A stretch of DNA of 64,000 nucleotides from Saprospiraceae bacterium (GCA_016719615.1 JADJYQ010000001.1:346501-410500); one strand, 5' to 3'; shown: positions 1-9,432, counted from the stretch's first letter. The notes: a model not told the origin generated them from the letters alone. Numbers and translations: made by a program.

Positions 1-320
1 CTAAACTCTAAAGTTCTGAAATGCAAACCACAGAATAAGATATAAAATAGGCTTGGGAATAGTTGAGCATCCTGCATTAATTTAAATTTGCTCACAAGTT
101 GCCCAATGACGAAACTGGTAAAAACGATGAGCAATGTAGATAATATCCATTGGGCAGGTCCAGAAGTAACGTATGGCAATACAGCATTTGTGAACACCCA
201 TGTTTTGCTTGAAGTATATGCTGGAATTTCGACAAACCAGGGACCTAGATGTAACACAATAGCGTAAGGGATTAACAGCATCATGCTGAAGAAAGTATTG
301 CGTTTAAAGATTTCTAACAA
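1..320 (-). CDS. Multi-pass membrane protein, partial (possibly DUF6427-like)
   Basis: An open frame runs on the minus strand from a TTG at 320 off the left edge, about 106 residues. It starts LLEIFKRNTFF and shows at least three hydrophobic stretches separated by short polar loops, so it is a polytopic inner-membrane protein. An in-frame stop lies just upstream of the TTG; ATG codons at 284 and 281 are alternative starts. The N-terminal pattern (a short basic helix, then a long first membrane segment) resembles the Bacteroidota DUF6427 family, but this is recall from sequence style and no catalytic motif is visible. The rest of the gene lies outside the window. The next gene at 658 is divergent. 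Confidence 0.5.
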   Translation of the reverse strand, partial: MLEIFKRNTFFSMMLLIPYAIVLHLGPWFVEIPAYTSSKTWVFTNAVLPYVTSGPAQWILSTLLIVFTSFVIGQLVSKFKLMQDAQLFPSLFYILFCGLHFRTLEF

Positions 321-657
321 GTTCCCGGTTTATAGCTCAAATTTAAGGAAGGATTCTTGAGTTTTATGAACTATCTGCAATATTAGGAAAATGACTTCAA
401 AACACAGCGAATGCAGCTGCCATCTGGTATTGGTCGACTATGGATGTTTTTCGGCGAATAAAGTCGCTTGCCTGATGATAAATATTATTATTGTTTGGCT
501 TATTTGTTTAAAGCAGCGCAGTGAATCGGGGCCTAGTTTTTTAAATTAATTTCCTGGCTTCCAAGATATTTTTACATGATATTTTGATAGTAGATTGTCG
601 GTGCCACACGAAATAATCGCAAGGATTCCTCATTCCAATACTTATCTTTGGCGCGAA
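321..657. other. Divergent intergenic region
   Basis: This 337-base gap separates the leftward membrane protein from the prenyltransferase. Apart from a promoter-like box at its right end I see no open frame, hairpin or repeat in it. Confidence 0.4.
643..650 (+). promoter_or_regulatory. Bacteroidota -7 box (TATCTTTG)
   Basis: TATCTTTG matches the Bacteroidota consensus TAnnTTTG and ends 7 bases before the ATG at 658, implying a very short leader. No clear -33 TTG was found at the expected distance. Confidence 0.45.
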
Positions 658-1637
658 ATGAGTGTTCGATATCGCTTGGATGAGATCAAAGCCCCGGTTC
701 TTGATGAATTGAAAAATTTGATCATCATTTTAGGGAAGCCATGAAAAGCCGTGTTTCCTTATTGGATAAAATTACTTATTATATCGTTAAAACAAGGGGG
801 AAACAACTTCGGCCATTGATTTCTTTATTGTGTGCCAAGCTTTTTGGTGAAATCAATGAAAAATCCTATAGTGCAGCAACATTAGTCGAATTATTGCATA
901 CCGCTACATTGGTTCATGATGATGTTGTCGATGATTCTTTTCAGCGCAGGGGATTTTTTTCAATTAAAGCATTGTGGAAAAACAAGATTGCAGTATTGGT
1001 TGGAGATTATCTTTTATCGAGAGGATTGCTTACTGCACTCAAACGAAAGCATTTTGATTTATTGGAAATATTATCTACAGCTGTTAGTGAAATGAGCGAA
1101 GGTGAATTGCTGCAATTGGAAAAAGCAAGAAGGTTGGATATTACTGAAGAAATTTATTTTGACATCATCAAAATGAAAACTGCCTCACTCATTACCTCCG
1201 CTTGTGTATGCGGAGCCAAAAGTACCACAGAGAGCGATGAAAATCTCAAGCAAATAGAGCAATTTGGAGCGCATCTGGGTATTGCTTTTCAAATCAAAGA
1301 TGATTTAATGGATTTGTCTGAAGAAAATACAGGTAAGCCTAAAATTTCAGATATCAAAGAAAAGAAAATGACCCTCCCTTTGATACTGGCCCTGGCATCA
1401 GCCCCTGAGCCTGAAAAAAATCAAATCATCAGGTTTATTCGCAAATACAATGAAGATCCAAAAGCAATCAAGCAAGTTGTAGACTTTATACATAAATACA
1501 ATGGCGTGCAGGAAGCCCAAAAGAAAATGAATGCATATCGGGAAGTTGCCTTAACGGCCTTACAGAATCTACCAGATAATGATGCTCGCACAGCTTTAGA
1601 AAAGCTTTGTTATTTTGTGACTGAGAGGAGTAAGTAG
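658..1637 (+). CDS. Trans-polyprenyl diphosphate synthase (frameshifted once)
   Basis: This enzyme condenses isopentenyl diphosphate units onto an allylic primer to make the long prenyl chain of menaquinone. The first Asp-rich motif (HDDVVDD) and the second (KDDLMD) are both present, together with GKQLRP near the N-terminus. The intact frame starts at ATG 741, but homology clearly continues upstream in another frame: the ATG at 658 gives MSVRYRLDEIKAPVLDELKN, and adding one T in the T run at 717-719 continues as FDHHFREAMKS into the downstream frame. The repaired protein is about 326 residues, the normal family length, against 298 from 741. I take the break to be a sequencing or assembly error. 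Product chain length cannot be decided by eye. Confidence 0.88.
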
Positions 1638-1685
1638 GGAGCCTCAAGCCTTCAGTATTCAGTAAATGCATTTGAAATCCTAAGA

Positions 1686-1758
1686 TGCTGTTGCGTACCT
1701 ACGGCACGCGATGGAGTTTTTTTACAAGTTTTTACCAATATATTGTCCCTACGGGACA
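1686..1758. repeat. REP-like element, copy 1
   Basis: About 73 bases bounded by TTGCGTACCTACGGCACGC on the left and the hairpin GTCCCTACGGGAC on the right. Related copies lie at 10429, 29484 and 32464. It sits about 50 bases past the prenyltransferase stop. Confidence 0.6.
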
Positions 1759-1810
1759 AAGGAATAACGGCTCCTTAATAATAATTCTTATATGTTTGAA
1801 ATTTAAAAAA

Positions 1811-1824
1811 CTAACGACCGTTAG
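1811..1824. repeat. CTAAC-N4-GTTAG palindrome
   Basis: CTAACGACCGTTAG with perfect 5-base arms, preceded by six A and followed by ATTTTT, so it could form a small hairpin with a T tract in either direction. It lies in the convergent gap between the prenyltransferase and ald. Confidence 0.6.
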
Positions 1825-1833
1825 ATTTTTAAT

Positions 1834-2498
1834 CAGTCAAGCCCTCCAAATATAACGATCAACCAATCCTGCCATATCTCGGTGGTTCATATTTCAAGAG
1901 TGAAATAAAACGCAATTTCACAAACCAATGCCGGCTTCAGCCGGATACGTAGAATAAATCCTTGATAATTTTAAAGTAAAAACGGAACTCCAAAAACCAT
2001 GAAATGAACCCGGAACAATAATTAGGAATGGGTTTCAACCCATTCCTACCAAACAGTCAAACCCACCAAATATAACGATCAACCAATCCTGCCGTATCTC
2101 GGTTGGTCATATTTTAAGAGTGAAATAAAACGCGATTTCACAAACCAATGCCGGCTTCAGCCGGATACGTAGAATAAATCCTTGATAATTTTAATGTAAA
2201 AACGGAACTCCAAAAACTCATGAAATGAACCCGGAACAATAATTTGGAATGGGTTTCAACCCATTCCTGCCAAAGAGCCAAACCCTCCAAATATAACGAT
2301 CAACCAATCCTGCCATATCTCGGTGGTTCATATTTCAAGAGTGAAATAAAACGCAATTTCACAAACCAATGCCGGCTTCAGCCGGATACGTAGAATAAAT
2401 CCTTGATAATTTTAATGTAAAAACGGAACTCCAAAAACTCATGAAATGAACCCGGAACAATAATTTGGAATGGGTTTCAACCCATTCCTACCAAACAG
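1834..2498. repeat. Three tandem copies of a ~220-bp unit
   Basis: Units at 1834-2053, 2054-2274 and 2275-2495 differ from each other at only a few positions. Each unit carries the same two perfect hairpins about 100 bases apart: CCGGCTTCAGCCGG and GGAATGGGTTTCAACCCATT plus CC. None of the units contains a convincing open frame. A diverged single copy with the same two hairpins lies at 32561-32690. The array fills most of the convergent gap before ald. Confidence 0.85.
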
Positions 2499-2529
2499 CC
2501 TTTGACCTTTTGCCTTATAACTTTTCTCC

Positions 2530-3744
2530 CTAAATTGTCGAAGTCAATAACAAATCGAGATGCGTGTATTTGATTCCAAATCGTTGACTTAAGTACTCAT
2601 TGGTCAAACAACCTTTATAAGTATAGATGCCATTGCGCAAACCTTTATGTTGGTAAATCAAATGATCGAAACTGCCGGTATCACCTGCTTCCTGTAATAC
2701 GGTGGTGATGATATTACTAACTCCGATAGAAGCAGTACGGGCAACTTTGGACGGAATGTTAGGTACACAATAATGGATAACTCCATGAATGATTCGGGTT
2801 GGGTTATCATGAGTAGTGATCTGGCTAGTCTCAAAACAACCGCCCTGATCGATGCTCACATCAATGATGACAGAACCAGGTTTCATTTGCATCACCATTT
2901 CTTCTGAAACCAATAATGGAGCTCTTCCTGTTTTACTATGAATAGCCCCAATGACCACATCGGCAGTCATGAGCTGTTGTGTGAGTGTAACCGGATTGAG
3001 CGACGAAGTGTACATCTGCCTTCCTATTCTATTTTGAATTCGAATCAACTTGTGAATGTTGTCATCGAAAATTCTAACGGACGCTCCCAAGGCCAATGCT
3101 GCCCGAGTTGCAAATTCCGCGACCACGCCGGCACCCAGTATGACAACTTTAGCCGGAGGAACACCCGAAATACCACCCAATAAAAGTCCTTTACCATGAA
3201 TTGGATTGGATAACAATTCTGCAGCTGTTTGAACTACTGAAATGCCTGCTATTTCAGACATAATTCGTACTAAAGGGAAGGTACCATCATCAGCCTGAAG
3301 ATATTCCATAGCAATTGCAGTCACCCTTTTTTGTCTGAGGATCTGAATATATTCATTTGTGATGACGGGCAGATGCAAAGGAGATATCAAAACCTGACTC
3401 GGATGGAACAATTGCAATTCTTCTAATGAAGGTGGTGCTACTTTTAATAAAATATCACATTCAAAAACTTCTTTCTTATCGTGGCTTATTCTGGCCCCGG
3501 CCTCCGAATAATCCCGATCACTATAGTGTGCTTTCTTACCTGCGTCTGATTCCAGGATCACCTGATGCCCTCTGGCTACAAGGTTGGTTACAGATGCAGG
3601 AACCAACGCAACCCGGTTTTCCATGAGCATGGTCTCTTTCGGAATTCCGATTTTTAAAGAAGATTTAGCTTTGTATAAAGCTAGCATTTCCGGTTGTGTC
3701 AGAAATTCCCGTTGGGGCGATGCGTAATATGGTGACTCCTGCAT
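2530..3744 (-). CDS. ald: Alanine dehydrogenase
   Basis: NAD-dependent oxidative deamination of L-alanine to pyruvate and ammonia, or the reverse. The 404-residue protein has the AlaDH/PNT N-terminal signature (KIGIPKE, then ENRVALVP), followed by a Rossmann nucleotide-binding segment VVILGAGVVAEFATRAAL around residues 200-217. Residue A-rich and Asp positions after the GxGxxA loop fit NAD. About 30 extra N-terminal residues precede the conserved core, as is common for Bacteroidota members. It begins 3 bases after the tsaE stop, so the two are almost certainly cotranscribed. NAD(P) transhydrogenase alpha subunit is the only close alternative; the single-gene context and the length favour alanine dehydrogenase. 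Confidence 0.9.
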   Translation of the reverse strand: MQESPYYASPQREFLTQPEMLALYKAKSSLKIGIPKETMLMENRVALVPASVTNLVARGHQVILESDAGKKAHYSDRDYSEAGARISHDKKEVFECDILLKVAPPSLEELQLFHPSQVLISPLHLPVITNEYIQILRQKRVTAIAMEYLQADDGTFPLVRIMSEIAGISVVQTAAELLSNPIHGKGLLLGGISGVPPAKVVILGAGVVAEFATRAALALGASVRIFDDNIHKLIRIQNRIGRQMYTSSLNPVTLTQQLMTADVVIGAIHSKTGRAPLLVSEEMVMQMKPGSVIIDVSIDQGGCFETSQITTHDNPTRIIHGVIHYCVPNIPSKVARTASIGVSNIITTVLQEAGDTGSFDHLIYQHKGLRNGIYTYKGCLTNEYLSQRFGIKYTHLDLLLTSTI

Positions 3745-3747
3745 AAT

Positions 3748-4185
3748 TTAAAAGGTTAAGATAATCTTTCTATCCTGATTATCCAAAACTTCAATGTGAA
3801 TTTGTAATAGGGAATAGCCTTTATAAAATGGTTCGGCGATTTCAGGCCATTCAATTAGAACCGGAATTTCAGATTCAAAATATTCAGTCAGTCCCAAGTC
3901 AATCACATCTTCAATTTTATTTAAGCGGTACAGATCCATATGTATGATTGAAGATAAGGACCAAGGATTTGGTTTGCAATGGTATTCATTGACGATGGAA
4001 AACGTCGGACTTCCGACTTCAGCATCGCATCCCAAATGATTGCAAATGGCTCTGACCAAACTTGTTTTACCTGCACCCATTTGGCCTTTTAGTAAAATCA
4101 AAACATCATTTTTAATGTATGTAAGGATCTGCTTAGCTACATCAGGCAATTGTGCTTCAGAAAATGTGATTACAGTCTGATTCAT
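3748..4185 (-). CDS. tsaE: tRNA threonylcarbamoyladenosine biosynthesis ATPase TsaE
   Basis: TsaE is the P-loop ATPase that works with TsaB and TsaD in making t6A at position 37 of ANN-decoding tRNAs. The 145-residue length is typical. A Walker A loop KGQMGAGKTS lies at about residues 33-42, a threonine-rich switch segment GSPTFSIVNEY follows near residue 58, and MDLYRL near residue 84 matches the conserved HxDxYR region. It is the first gene of a two-gene unit with ald. tsaB and tsaD are not in this window. Confidence 0.92.
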   Translation of the reverse strand: MNQTVITFSEAQLPDVAKQILTYIKNDVLILLKGQMGAGKTSLVRAICNHLGCDAEVGSPTFSIVNEYHCKPNPWSLSSIIHMDLYRLNKIEDVIDLGLTEYFESEIPVLIEWPEIAEPFYKGYSLLQIHIEVLDNQDRKIILTF

Positions 4186-4301
4186 TTCGACAACAAAGGA
4201 AAAGAGTTCTGTTCGTATTTGAAAATATATTTAGGCTGAAGCAACATTATCAACGCTTTGTGAAACAAACCAGAAATTTGTTCAAATCTTATGAAATAAA
4301 A

Positions 4302-4325
4302 AAACCACAGCGCCTGCTGTGGTTT
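4302..4325 (-). terminator. Rho-independent terminator of the 4348 gene
   Basis: A 10-bp perfect stem AAACCACAGC / GCTGTGGTTT with loop GCCT. Read on the minus strand it is followed by TTTTATTT, giving a canonical terminator directly after the stop at 4348. Confidence 0.85.
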
Positions 4326-4347
4326 AGTTTATCTGAAAAATTCTTTT

Positions 4348-5055
4348 TTATTGATTTGAGATCAACAATTTCGCATCTGGTACATCTACATTTACAGAAA
4401 TTTTAGTGAGATCCATCGGTCCATTCATCGACTCAACAGTATGTGGATAAACAAATCCGCCTTCTATTTCTTTGTAGTTGCTGAATTTTGTTTCTGCTTC
4501 CATTTCCTTACCTCCGGCATTGATTTTAGTTATCGTTTTTACCAGGAAATAAGTTTTAGGATCGATCAAATAATAACTCACATTTCCATTTGGATCGACA
4601 CATTTTAATTTGTGGCATTCTGTTCCTTCTACATCATCCAATCCCAGATATTCCACTTTATTGCCTTTGGAAGTGTATTCATATAACTGTCCACTCAGGT
4701 CCCATTGGTTGGCACTTTGTTTGAGCATTTCGCTAGGAATCGGTTCGGGTTTGGTTTGTCCGCTAAACGGCATAAAGCTCCAACCGGAATCTGGCCTCAT
4801 AATTGTCCAGGCATCCATTCCCATCACACTAAAGTCAATTCGCATCCCTTTTTTGTGAACAATGGTTGTGGTTACAGGTATTTCCATACCCTGTGCACTG
4901 ACAATTCCTTCCATGACAATGGTTCGGAGATTGGTCAATTTGTCTTTGCCGCCCAATGCAATGACATATTTGTCAATAATTTCATCGGCTGATTGTGCAA
5001 AAGCAAATCCGGATACTAAAAAGAGCGTACTAATACTTAAAATGATTTTTTTCAT
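4348..5055 (-). CDS. Secreted LolA-like protein of unknown function
   Basis: A 235-residue protein with a clear signal peptide (MKKIILSISTLFLVSGFAFA, cleavage near AFA-QS), so it is exported to the periplasm or outer membrane. The mature part begins with ADEIIDKYVIALGGKDKL and then alternates short beta-strand segments (WTIMRPDSGWSFMPFSG, VSYYLIDPKTYFLVKTI). This layout is seen in Bacteroidota outer-membrane lipoprotein-sorting-like proteins with the LolA/LppX fold. I chose ATG 5055; the TTG three codons upstream would only add MKY. A promoter-like box lies 19 bases upstream. The substrate is unknown, and the LolA-fold call is an inference from sequence style. Confidence 0.72.
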   Translation of the reverse strand: MKKIILSISTLFLVSGFAFAQSADEIIDKYVIALGGKDKLTNLRTIVMEGIVSAQGMEIPVTTTIVHKKGMRIDFSVMGMDAWTIMRPDSGWSFMPFSGQTKPEPIPSEMLKQSANQWDLSGQLYEYTSKGNKVEYLGLDDVEGTECHKLKCVDPNGNVSYYLIDPKTYFLVKTITKINAGGKEMEAETKFSNYKEIEGGFVYPHTVESMNGPMDLTKISVNVDVPDAKLLISNQ

Positions 5056-5074
5056 GTATTTCAAAATTTAAACA

Positions 5075-5082
5075 CAAAATTA
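5075..5082 (-). promoter_or_regulatory. Bacteroidota -7 box (TAATTTTG)
   Basis: TAATTTTG on the minus strand, 19 bases upstream of the ATG at 5055, fits TAnnTTTG. Confidence 0.4.
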
Positions 5083-5168
5083 GAACTTTCACAAGCCTTC
5101 CGCTAATATTTAAGTTTAATTATAGGATAATTAAGATAAATTAATTGAAAAAGCCGATGGATAGAAAA

Positions 5169-5190
5169 AAACCCGGCCTTCGCCGGGTTT
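5169..5190 (-). terminator. Rho-independent terminator of the 5219 gene
   Basis: A GC-rich stem AAACCCGGC / GCCGGGTTT with loop CTTC. On the minus strand it is followed by six T, a strong terminator just past the stop at 5219. Confidence 0.88.
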
Positions 5191-5218
5191 GACGGTATCT
5201 GATAATTGGGTCTAATTG

Positions 5219-5554
5219 TTAACGTCTGCCATACCTTCGATCGCGATCATTTTTTTGGTTCCATAACTCCTTGTTGAATTCGCGATACATTTTCTGCAGC
5301 TTTCTTTGCTCCCAGCGATCGAGATGACCATCGCGCAACATCCATCTTTTGACTTTGCGGATGCGATCCTCCTGCATTTCCAGTAATCTAATTTCATCTC
5401 GGGTTAATTTTCCATGCCGCCATCCTTCTTCAATGTGGTCTTCAAAAATGTCGTCATCCCAGCGATCTTTTTTCTTTCCGTCCCAATCCTGGCTAAAAAC
5501 GGGTCCGGAAATCCATAAAATCAGTGCGAATAGGGTCATCATTTTAGTTTTCAT
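5219..5554 (-). CDS. Small secreted Asp/Arg-rich protein
   Basis: A 111-residue protein with an N-terminal signal peptide (MKTKMMTLFALILWISGPVFS). The mature chain is very rich in Asp, Glu, Arg, Lys and Trp (DWDGKKKDRWDDDIFEDHIE, later REFNKELWNQKNDRDRRY). It is predicted to be mostly helical, with repeated EIRLLEMQEDRIR and DRWEQRKLQKMYREF segments that look like two similar helical motifs. I do not recognise a family. A dedicated terminator follows it, so it is probably a single-gene unit. Charge patterns like this occur in periplasmic metal- or stress-response proteins, but nothing here proves that. Confidence 0.7.
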   Translation of the reverse strand: MKTKMMTLFALILWISGPVFSQDWDGKKKDRWDDDIFEDHIEEGWRHGKLTRDEIRLLEMQEDRIRKVKRWMLRDGHLDRWEQRKLQKMYREFNKELWNQKNDRDRRYGRR

Positions 5555-5725
5555 TTTTTTTAATTTAATGGTGAACGATTACTGATGAGATACTTTAACT
5601 GTATGATCGCTTAATCCTGTAGTTGTCTTTAACTTAATTTTAAAGCATTTGCCGGATAAAAGCCTGAAAACAAGCTGGAAAGTCAATTTATATATATTAA
5701 TATCATAATACGTAAACACATTGAT

Positions 5726-5733
5726 TATCTTTG
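5726..5733 (+). promoter_or_regulatory. Bacteroidota -7 box (TATCTTTG) of parC
   Basis: TATCTTTG ends 15 bases before the parC ATG at 5749. The TTG at 5731, which would lengthen parC by six codons, is part of this box, and that argues against it as a start. Confidence 0.5.
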
Positions 5734-5748
5734 CGTCAAACTCAAAAT

Positions 5749-8331
5749 ATGGCAAATTTGCCCCCTAAAGATGCGATTGACCACATTCTGACACTTGATG
5801 GAATGTATCAGAATTATTTTTTGGATTATGCTTCTTATGTCATTCTGGAAAGAGCAGTTCCTGCCATTGATGATGGACTCAAACCCGTGCAGCGCAGGAT
5901 CTTACACAGTATGTATGAAAAGGAAGATGGACGCTATCATAAAGTGGCCAACCTAATTGGACATACCATGCAATATCACCCTCATGGTGATGCAGCCATT
6001 GGTGATGCTTTGGTTAATTTGGGTCAAAAAGATTTATTGATAGACACCCAGGGAAATTGGGGAGATTTCCGCACAGGTGATTCTGCAGCCGCCGCCCGAT
6101 ACATTGAAGCCCGGTTAACCAAGTTTGCTTTGGCAGTTGCATTTAATCCAGACACTACAGGTTGGCAATTATCTTATGACGGCAGAAATCAGGAACCCGT
6201 TGCATTGCCCATGAAGTTTCCATTATTGCTTGCACAGGGCGTTGAAGGAATTGCAGTTGGACTTGCAACAAAAATACTACCTCATAATTTTATTGAACTC
6301 ATCAAAGCATCCATTCAGGCATTAAAAGGAAGGAAGTTTGAACTCTATCCTGATTTTGAAACAGGCGGTTCAATAGATGTAAGTGAATACAATGAAGGAT
6401 TAAAAGGTGGAAGAGTAAAAGTGCGCGCAAAGATTGAATTGGAAGATAAAAAATATCTGGTCATTCGCGAACTACCTTTTAGTGTGACTACGGGAAGTTT
6501 GATCGAGAGTATCGTTAAAGCAGCAGACAAAGGAAAAATAAAAGTCAAACAGATTTCTGACAATACAGCCAAAGATGTGGAGATCCGCATTGAATTACTG
6601 CCGGGAATTTCTCCGGAAGTCACCATAGATGCTTTATATGCTTTTACACATTGCGAAGTGAGTATTTCTCCGAATTCTTGTGTTATCGATGGTGATAAAC
6701 CTAAATTTTTATCCGTTCACGATCTACTGAAGCATTCCGCCCAGCACACGCGTTTTTTATTGGGTCGGGAACTGGAAATCAAAAGAGCAGAACTACTCGA
6801 AAAATGGCATCTTACATCTCTTGAAAAAATTTTTATTGAAAACCGGATTTATCGCGACATCGAAGAATGTACAAGTTTCGAACAAGTTCTTGAGGTTATC
6901 GAACTGGGTTTGAAAAAATACGTGCATACCCCCTCGATGGGAACGAAAGTCGGTAATGCGAAATACAGATTGAACCGCGAAATCAGTAAAGAAGATTTAT
7001 TACATCTTACGGATATTAAGATCAAAAGAATATCCAAGTACAACAAGTTTAATACTGACGAACAGTTGAAATCTATAGAATCTGAATTAAAACAAGTTCA
7101 ACATCATCTCGACAATCTTACGGAATACGCAATAGAATATTATGAGAATATACTTGAAAAATTCGGTAAAGGCAAGGAACGCAAAACGCGTTTGTTGCAA
7201 TTTGAATCCATTCAGGCAACCCAGGTAGTAGCCAACAATAGTAAACTCTACGTCAACAGAGAAGATGGTTTTATTGGTTATGGTTTAAAGAAGGATGAAT
7301 TTGTTAAAGAATGCAGTGATATAGACGACATCATCGTTTTTAGAAAAGATGCGAAAATGTTGGTGAGTAGAATTTCTGAAAAAACATTCGTCGGAAAAGA
7401 TATTGAGTTCGTAGATGTGTGGAAAAAAGCCGACGAACGAACCACCTACAATGTCATTTATCTGGATGGGGAATCCGGCCGCGCTATGGCAAAACGTTTC
7501 AATGTTACAGGGATTACACGCGACAAAGAATACGATTTGACCAAAGGGCATCCCAAATCGAAATTGCTCTATTTTTCTTGTAATACAGAAGGGGAAGCAG
7601 AAATTGTAAGTGTATTTCTAACTGCAGGCTGTAAAGCTAAAATAAAAGCCTTCGATTTTGATTTTTCAGAAATAGAAATTAAAGGACGAAGCAGTCAGGG
7701 AAATATTGTAACCAAATACCCTGTTAGAAAAATTCAACTCAAAGAAAAAGGAAAATCAACACTGGGGGCGCAACAAGTTTGGTATGATCCTGCAACGGGT
7801 CGATTAAATACCGAAGAAAGAGGTCAGTTCCTGGGAGGTATGAACCGGGGCGACCGGATCATTTGTATTTACAAAAATGGAAGTTACGAAATTACTGAAT
7901 ACGACCTGAATAACAGGTACAGCTATGAGGAAGTTCTTTTTATAGCCAAATTTGACAACGATGATATTCTTTCTGCCGTTTATTTTGAAGCCGAGAAAGG
8001 CTGGTCCATGGCCAAGCGCTTTAAAATTGAAACGACAAGTTTAAATCAACGATTCGGATTTATAGGCGAAAACAAAGCTTCCAAATTGTATTACGCAACA
8101 ACACATCCGGACCCTGAAGTTTTATTCACTTACAAGCGTAAAAAGGAAAGTATAGATGAAATATTAACCATAAGGGAATTCGTGGATGTGAAAGGCTGGA
8201 AAGCAATTGGTAATAAAATTGAAGATATACCTTTGGTAAAAATAATAGATCAAAGTAAAGCGGTAGTCAAGAAAGCTACCAAATCAAATTCCACTTATAA
8301 AGCCGGTGATACTTTAGAGTTTGATATGTAA
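5749..8331 (+). CDS. parC: DNA topoisomerase IV subunit A (GyrA/ParC family)
   Basis: The breakage-reunion subunit of a type IIA topoisomerase, which decatenates or supercoils DNA with an ATPase partner. The 860-residue protein opens with the conserved YASYVILERAVPAIDDGLKP block. Next come HPHGDAAIGDALV near residue 78 and the active-site tyrosine in AAAARYIEARL near residue 118. A C-terminal beta-pinwheel region follows from about residue 500 (RISEKTFVG, GRSSQGNIVTKYPVRK). GyrA would have a GyrA-box (QRRGGKG) in the pinwheel; I see only GRSSQGN, so ParC is preferred. The parE partner is not adjacent in this window. The start is set at the ATG rather than the upstream TTG. Confidence 0.88.
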   Translation: MANLPPKDAIDHILTLDGMYQNYFLDYASYVILERAVPAIDDGLKPVQRRILHSMYEKEDGRYHKVANLIGHTMQYHPHGDAAIGDALVNLGQKDLLIDTQGNWGDFRTGDSAAAARYIEARLTKFALAVAFNPDTTGWQLSYDGRNQEPVALPMKFPLLLAQGVEGIAVGLATKILPHNFIELIKASIQALKGRKFELYPDFETGGSIDVSEYNEGLKGGRVKVRAKIELEDKKYLVIRELPFSVTTGSLIESIVKAADKGKIKVKQISDNTAKDVEIRIELLPGISPEVTIDALYAFTHCEVSISPNSCVIDGDKPKFLSVHDLLKHSAQHTRFLLGRELEIKRAELLEKWHLTSLEKIFIENRIYRDIEECTSFEQVLEVIELGLKKYVHTPSMGTKVGNAKYRLNREISKEDLLHLTDIKIKRISKYNKFNTDEQLKSIESELKQVQHHLDNLTEYAIEYYENILEKFGKGKERKTRLLQFESIQATQVVANNSKLYVNREDGFIGYGLKKDEFVKECSDIDDIIVFRKDAKMLVSRISEKTFVGKDIEFVDVWKKADERTTYNVIYLDGESGRAMAKRFNVTGITRDKEYDLTKGHPKSKLLYFSCNTEGEAEIVSVFLTAGCKAKIKAFDFDFSEIEIKGRSSQGNIVTKYPVRKIQLKEKGKSTLGAQQVWYDPATGRLNTEERGQFLGGMNRGDRIICIYKNGSYEITEYDLNNRYSYEEVLFIAKFDNDDILSAVYFEAEKGWSMAKRFKIETTSLNQRFGFIGENKASKLYYATTHPDPEVLFTYKRKKESIDEILTIREFVDVKGWKAIGNKIEDIPLVKIIDQSKAVVKKATKSNSTYKAGDTLEFDM

Positions 8332-8443
8332 ATTTCAAATTGTGAGGGCAAAACTTGCTATTAAAGTTAGTTGATGGATTCGTATAAAATGATTTATTTT
8401 TTCCTGGTGCTGTTATTTTTTACCGGCTATTCTGATCAATAAA

Positions 8444-8457
8444 CTAACAACTGTTAA
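8444..8457. repeat. CTAAC-N4-GTTAG palindrome, one mismatch
   Basis: CTAACAACTGTTAA lies between the parC stop and the hydrolase start, 113 bases past parC. The last base breaks the symmetry. Confidence 0.35.
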
Positions 8458-8475
8458 TATTAAACTGATAACAAT

Positions 8476-9432
8476 ATGATATTCAGATTTTTTATCGCGA
8501 TCACCTGGGTCTTCTGTTCCTGCATTTTGTGCGGTCAATCTTATCCCGACAGCAGGAAGGATGGCCAATATTATACGATCAATGGAGCCAAAATTTGGAC
8601 TGTAAGCCACGGGAAAGGAGATCCTTTGTTTGTTATTGCCGGGGGTCCCGGTAGTGCACATGTAGGTATGCGAAAATTGGATTCTTTATCCGCATTTTGT
8701 AAACTTGTTTATTTTGATGGCTTCGGACGTGGCTTATCAGACACTGCTTTAGATGTGAAGGAATACAAGCTCGACAGAGATGTTGCAGATCTTGAAGCTT
8801 TGAGAATTGCGATGAACTATCAAAGGATCAATATTTTCGGACACTCTTACGGAACAGTGGTAGCGCAGGCTTACGCTATAAAATTTCCGGAACAGGTGAA
8901 GCATTTGATTTTATCGGCTCCTTTTCACAGCCATGCGATGTGGCAAGAGAATGATGATAATTGCAATCATGAGATCCGGGTAAATTATCCCGAAGTTTGG
9001 GATACACTCCAAATATTGCGCAAGCAAGGTTTTAGATCGAGCGACCCTATTCATCAGGATGTTTATGGTAGGGTGCCTTATGGATTTCTCTACGCTTACA
9101 ACCCCGAAAACTTTATGAGCAGAGGTCAAAATCCTTATCCGAATCGTTTTAATACAAAACTATACTATCAGATGGTCGGTAAGGATGGAGATTTTAAAGT
9201 TGGGAGTGATATTGGACGGTTTGATTTTAGAAAGAATTTGAAAACACTAAAAATGCCGGTACTCATTTTAGCGGGCAGGTATGATCGCGTTGCGGTTCCC
9301 TGGATGCAGGTTCAGTATAAGAAATTTTGTCCGCAGGCGGAGTTTCATCTTTTTGAGAAAAGCGGGCATAATACCTTCGTTGAAGAACCTGGAAAAACAT
9401 TTTCTATTATTCGCCAGTTTTTAAGTAAATAA
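8476..9432 (+). CDS. Secreted alpha/beta hydrolase, proline iminopeptidase-like
   Basis: A 318-residue hydrolase with an N-terminal export signal ending in a cysteine-containing stretch (CSCILCGQS), so it may be a lipoprotein or periplasmic enzyme. The oxyanion-loop motif AGGPGS lies near residue 56. The nucleophile is in GHSYG (Ser about 124), the acid in AGRYDRV (Asp about 269) and the base in SGHNTF (His about 297), giving a complete catalytic triad. The GGPG signature and the fold order fit the S33 proline iminopeptidase / epoxide hydrolase branch. The true substrate cannot be read from sequence. It follows parC on the same strand after 144 bases, and the gap carries one imperfect palindrome. 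Confidence 0.82.
   Translation: MIFRFFIAITWVFCSCILCGQSYPDSRKDGQYYTINGAKIWTVSHGKGDPLFVIAGGPGSAHVGMRKLDSLSAFCKLVYFDGFGRGLSDTALDVKEYKLDRDVADLEALRIAMNYQRINIFGHSYGTVVAQAYAIKFPEQVKHLILSAPFHSHAMWQENDDNCNHEIRVNYPEVWDTLQILRKQGFRSSDPIHQDVYGRVPYGFLYAYNPENFMSRGQNPYPNRFNTKLYYQMVGKDGDFKVGSDIGRFDFRKNLKTLKMPVLILAGRYDRVAVPWMQVQYKKFCPQAEFHLFEKSGHNTFVEEPGKTFSIIRQFLSK

Noticed and set aside
1811..1824. Palindrome as parS, LexA box or a classical operator
   Set aside because: It does not match the known parS sequence and never sits in a divergent promoter gap in this window.
1834..2498. Three 220-bp units considered as a CRISPR or protein repeat array
   Set aside because: Units are adjacent without spacers, and all frames in them contain stops.
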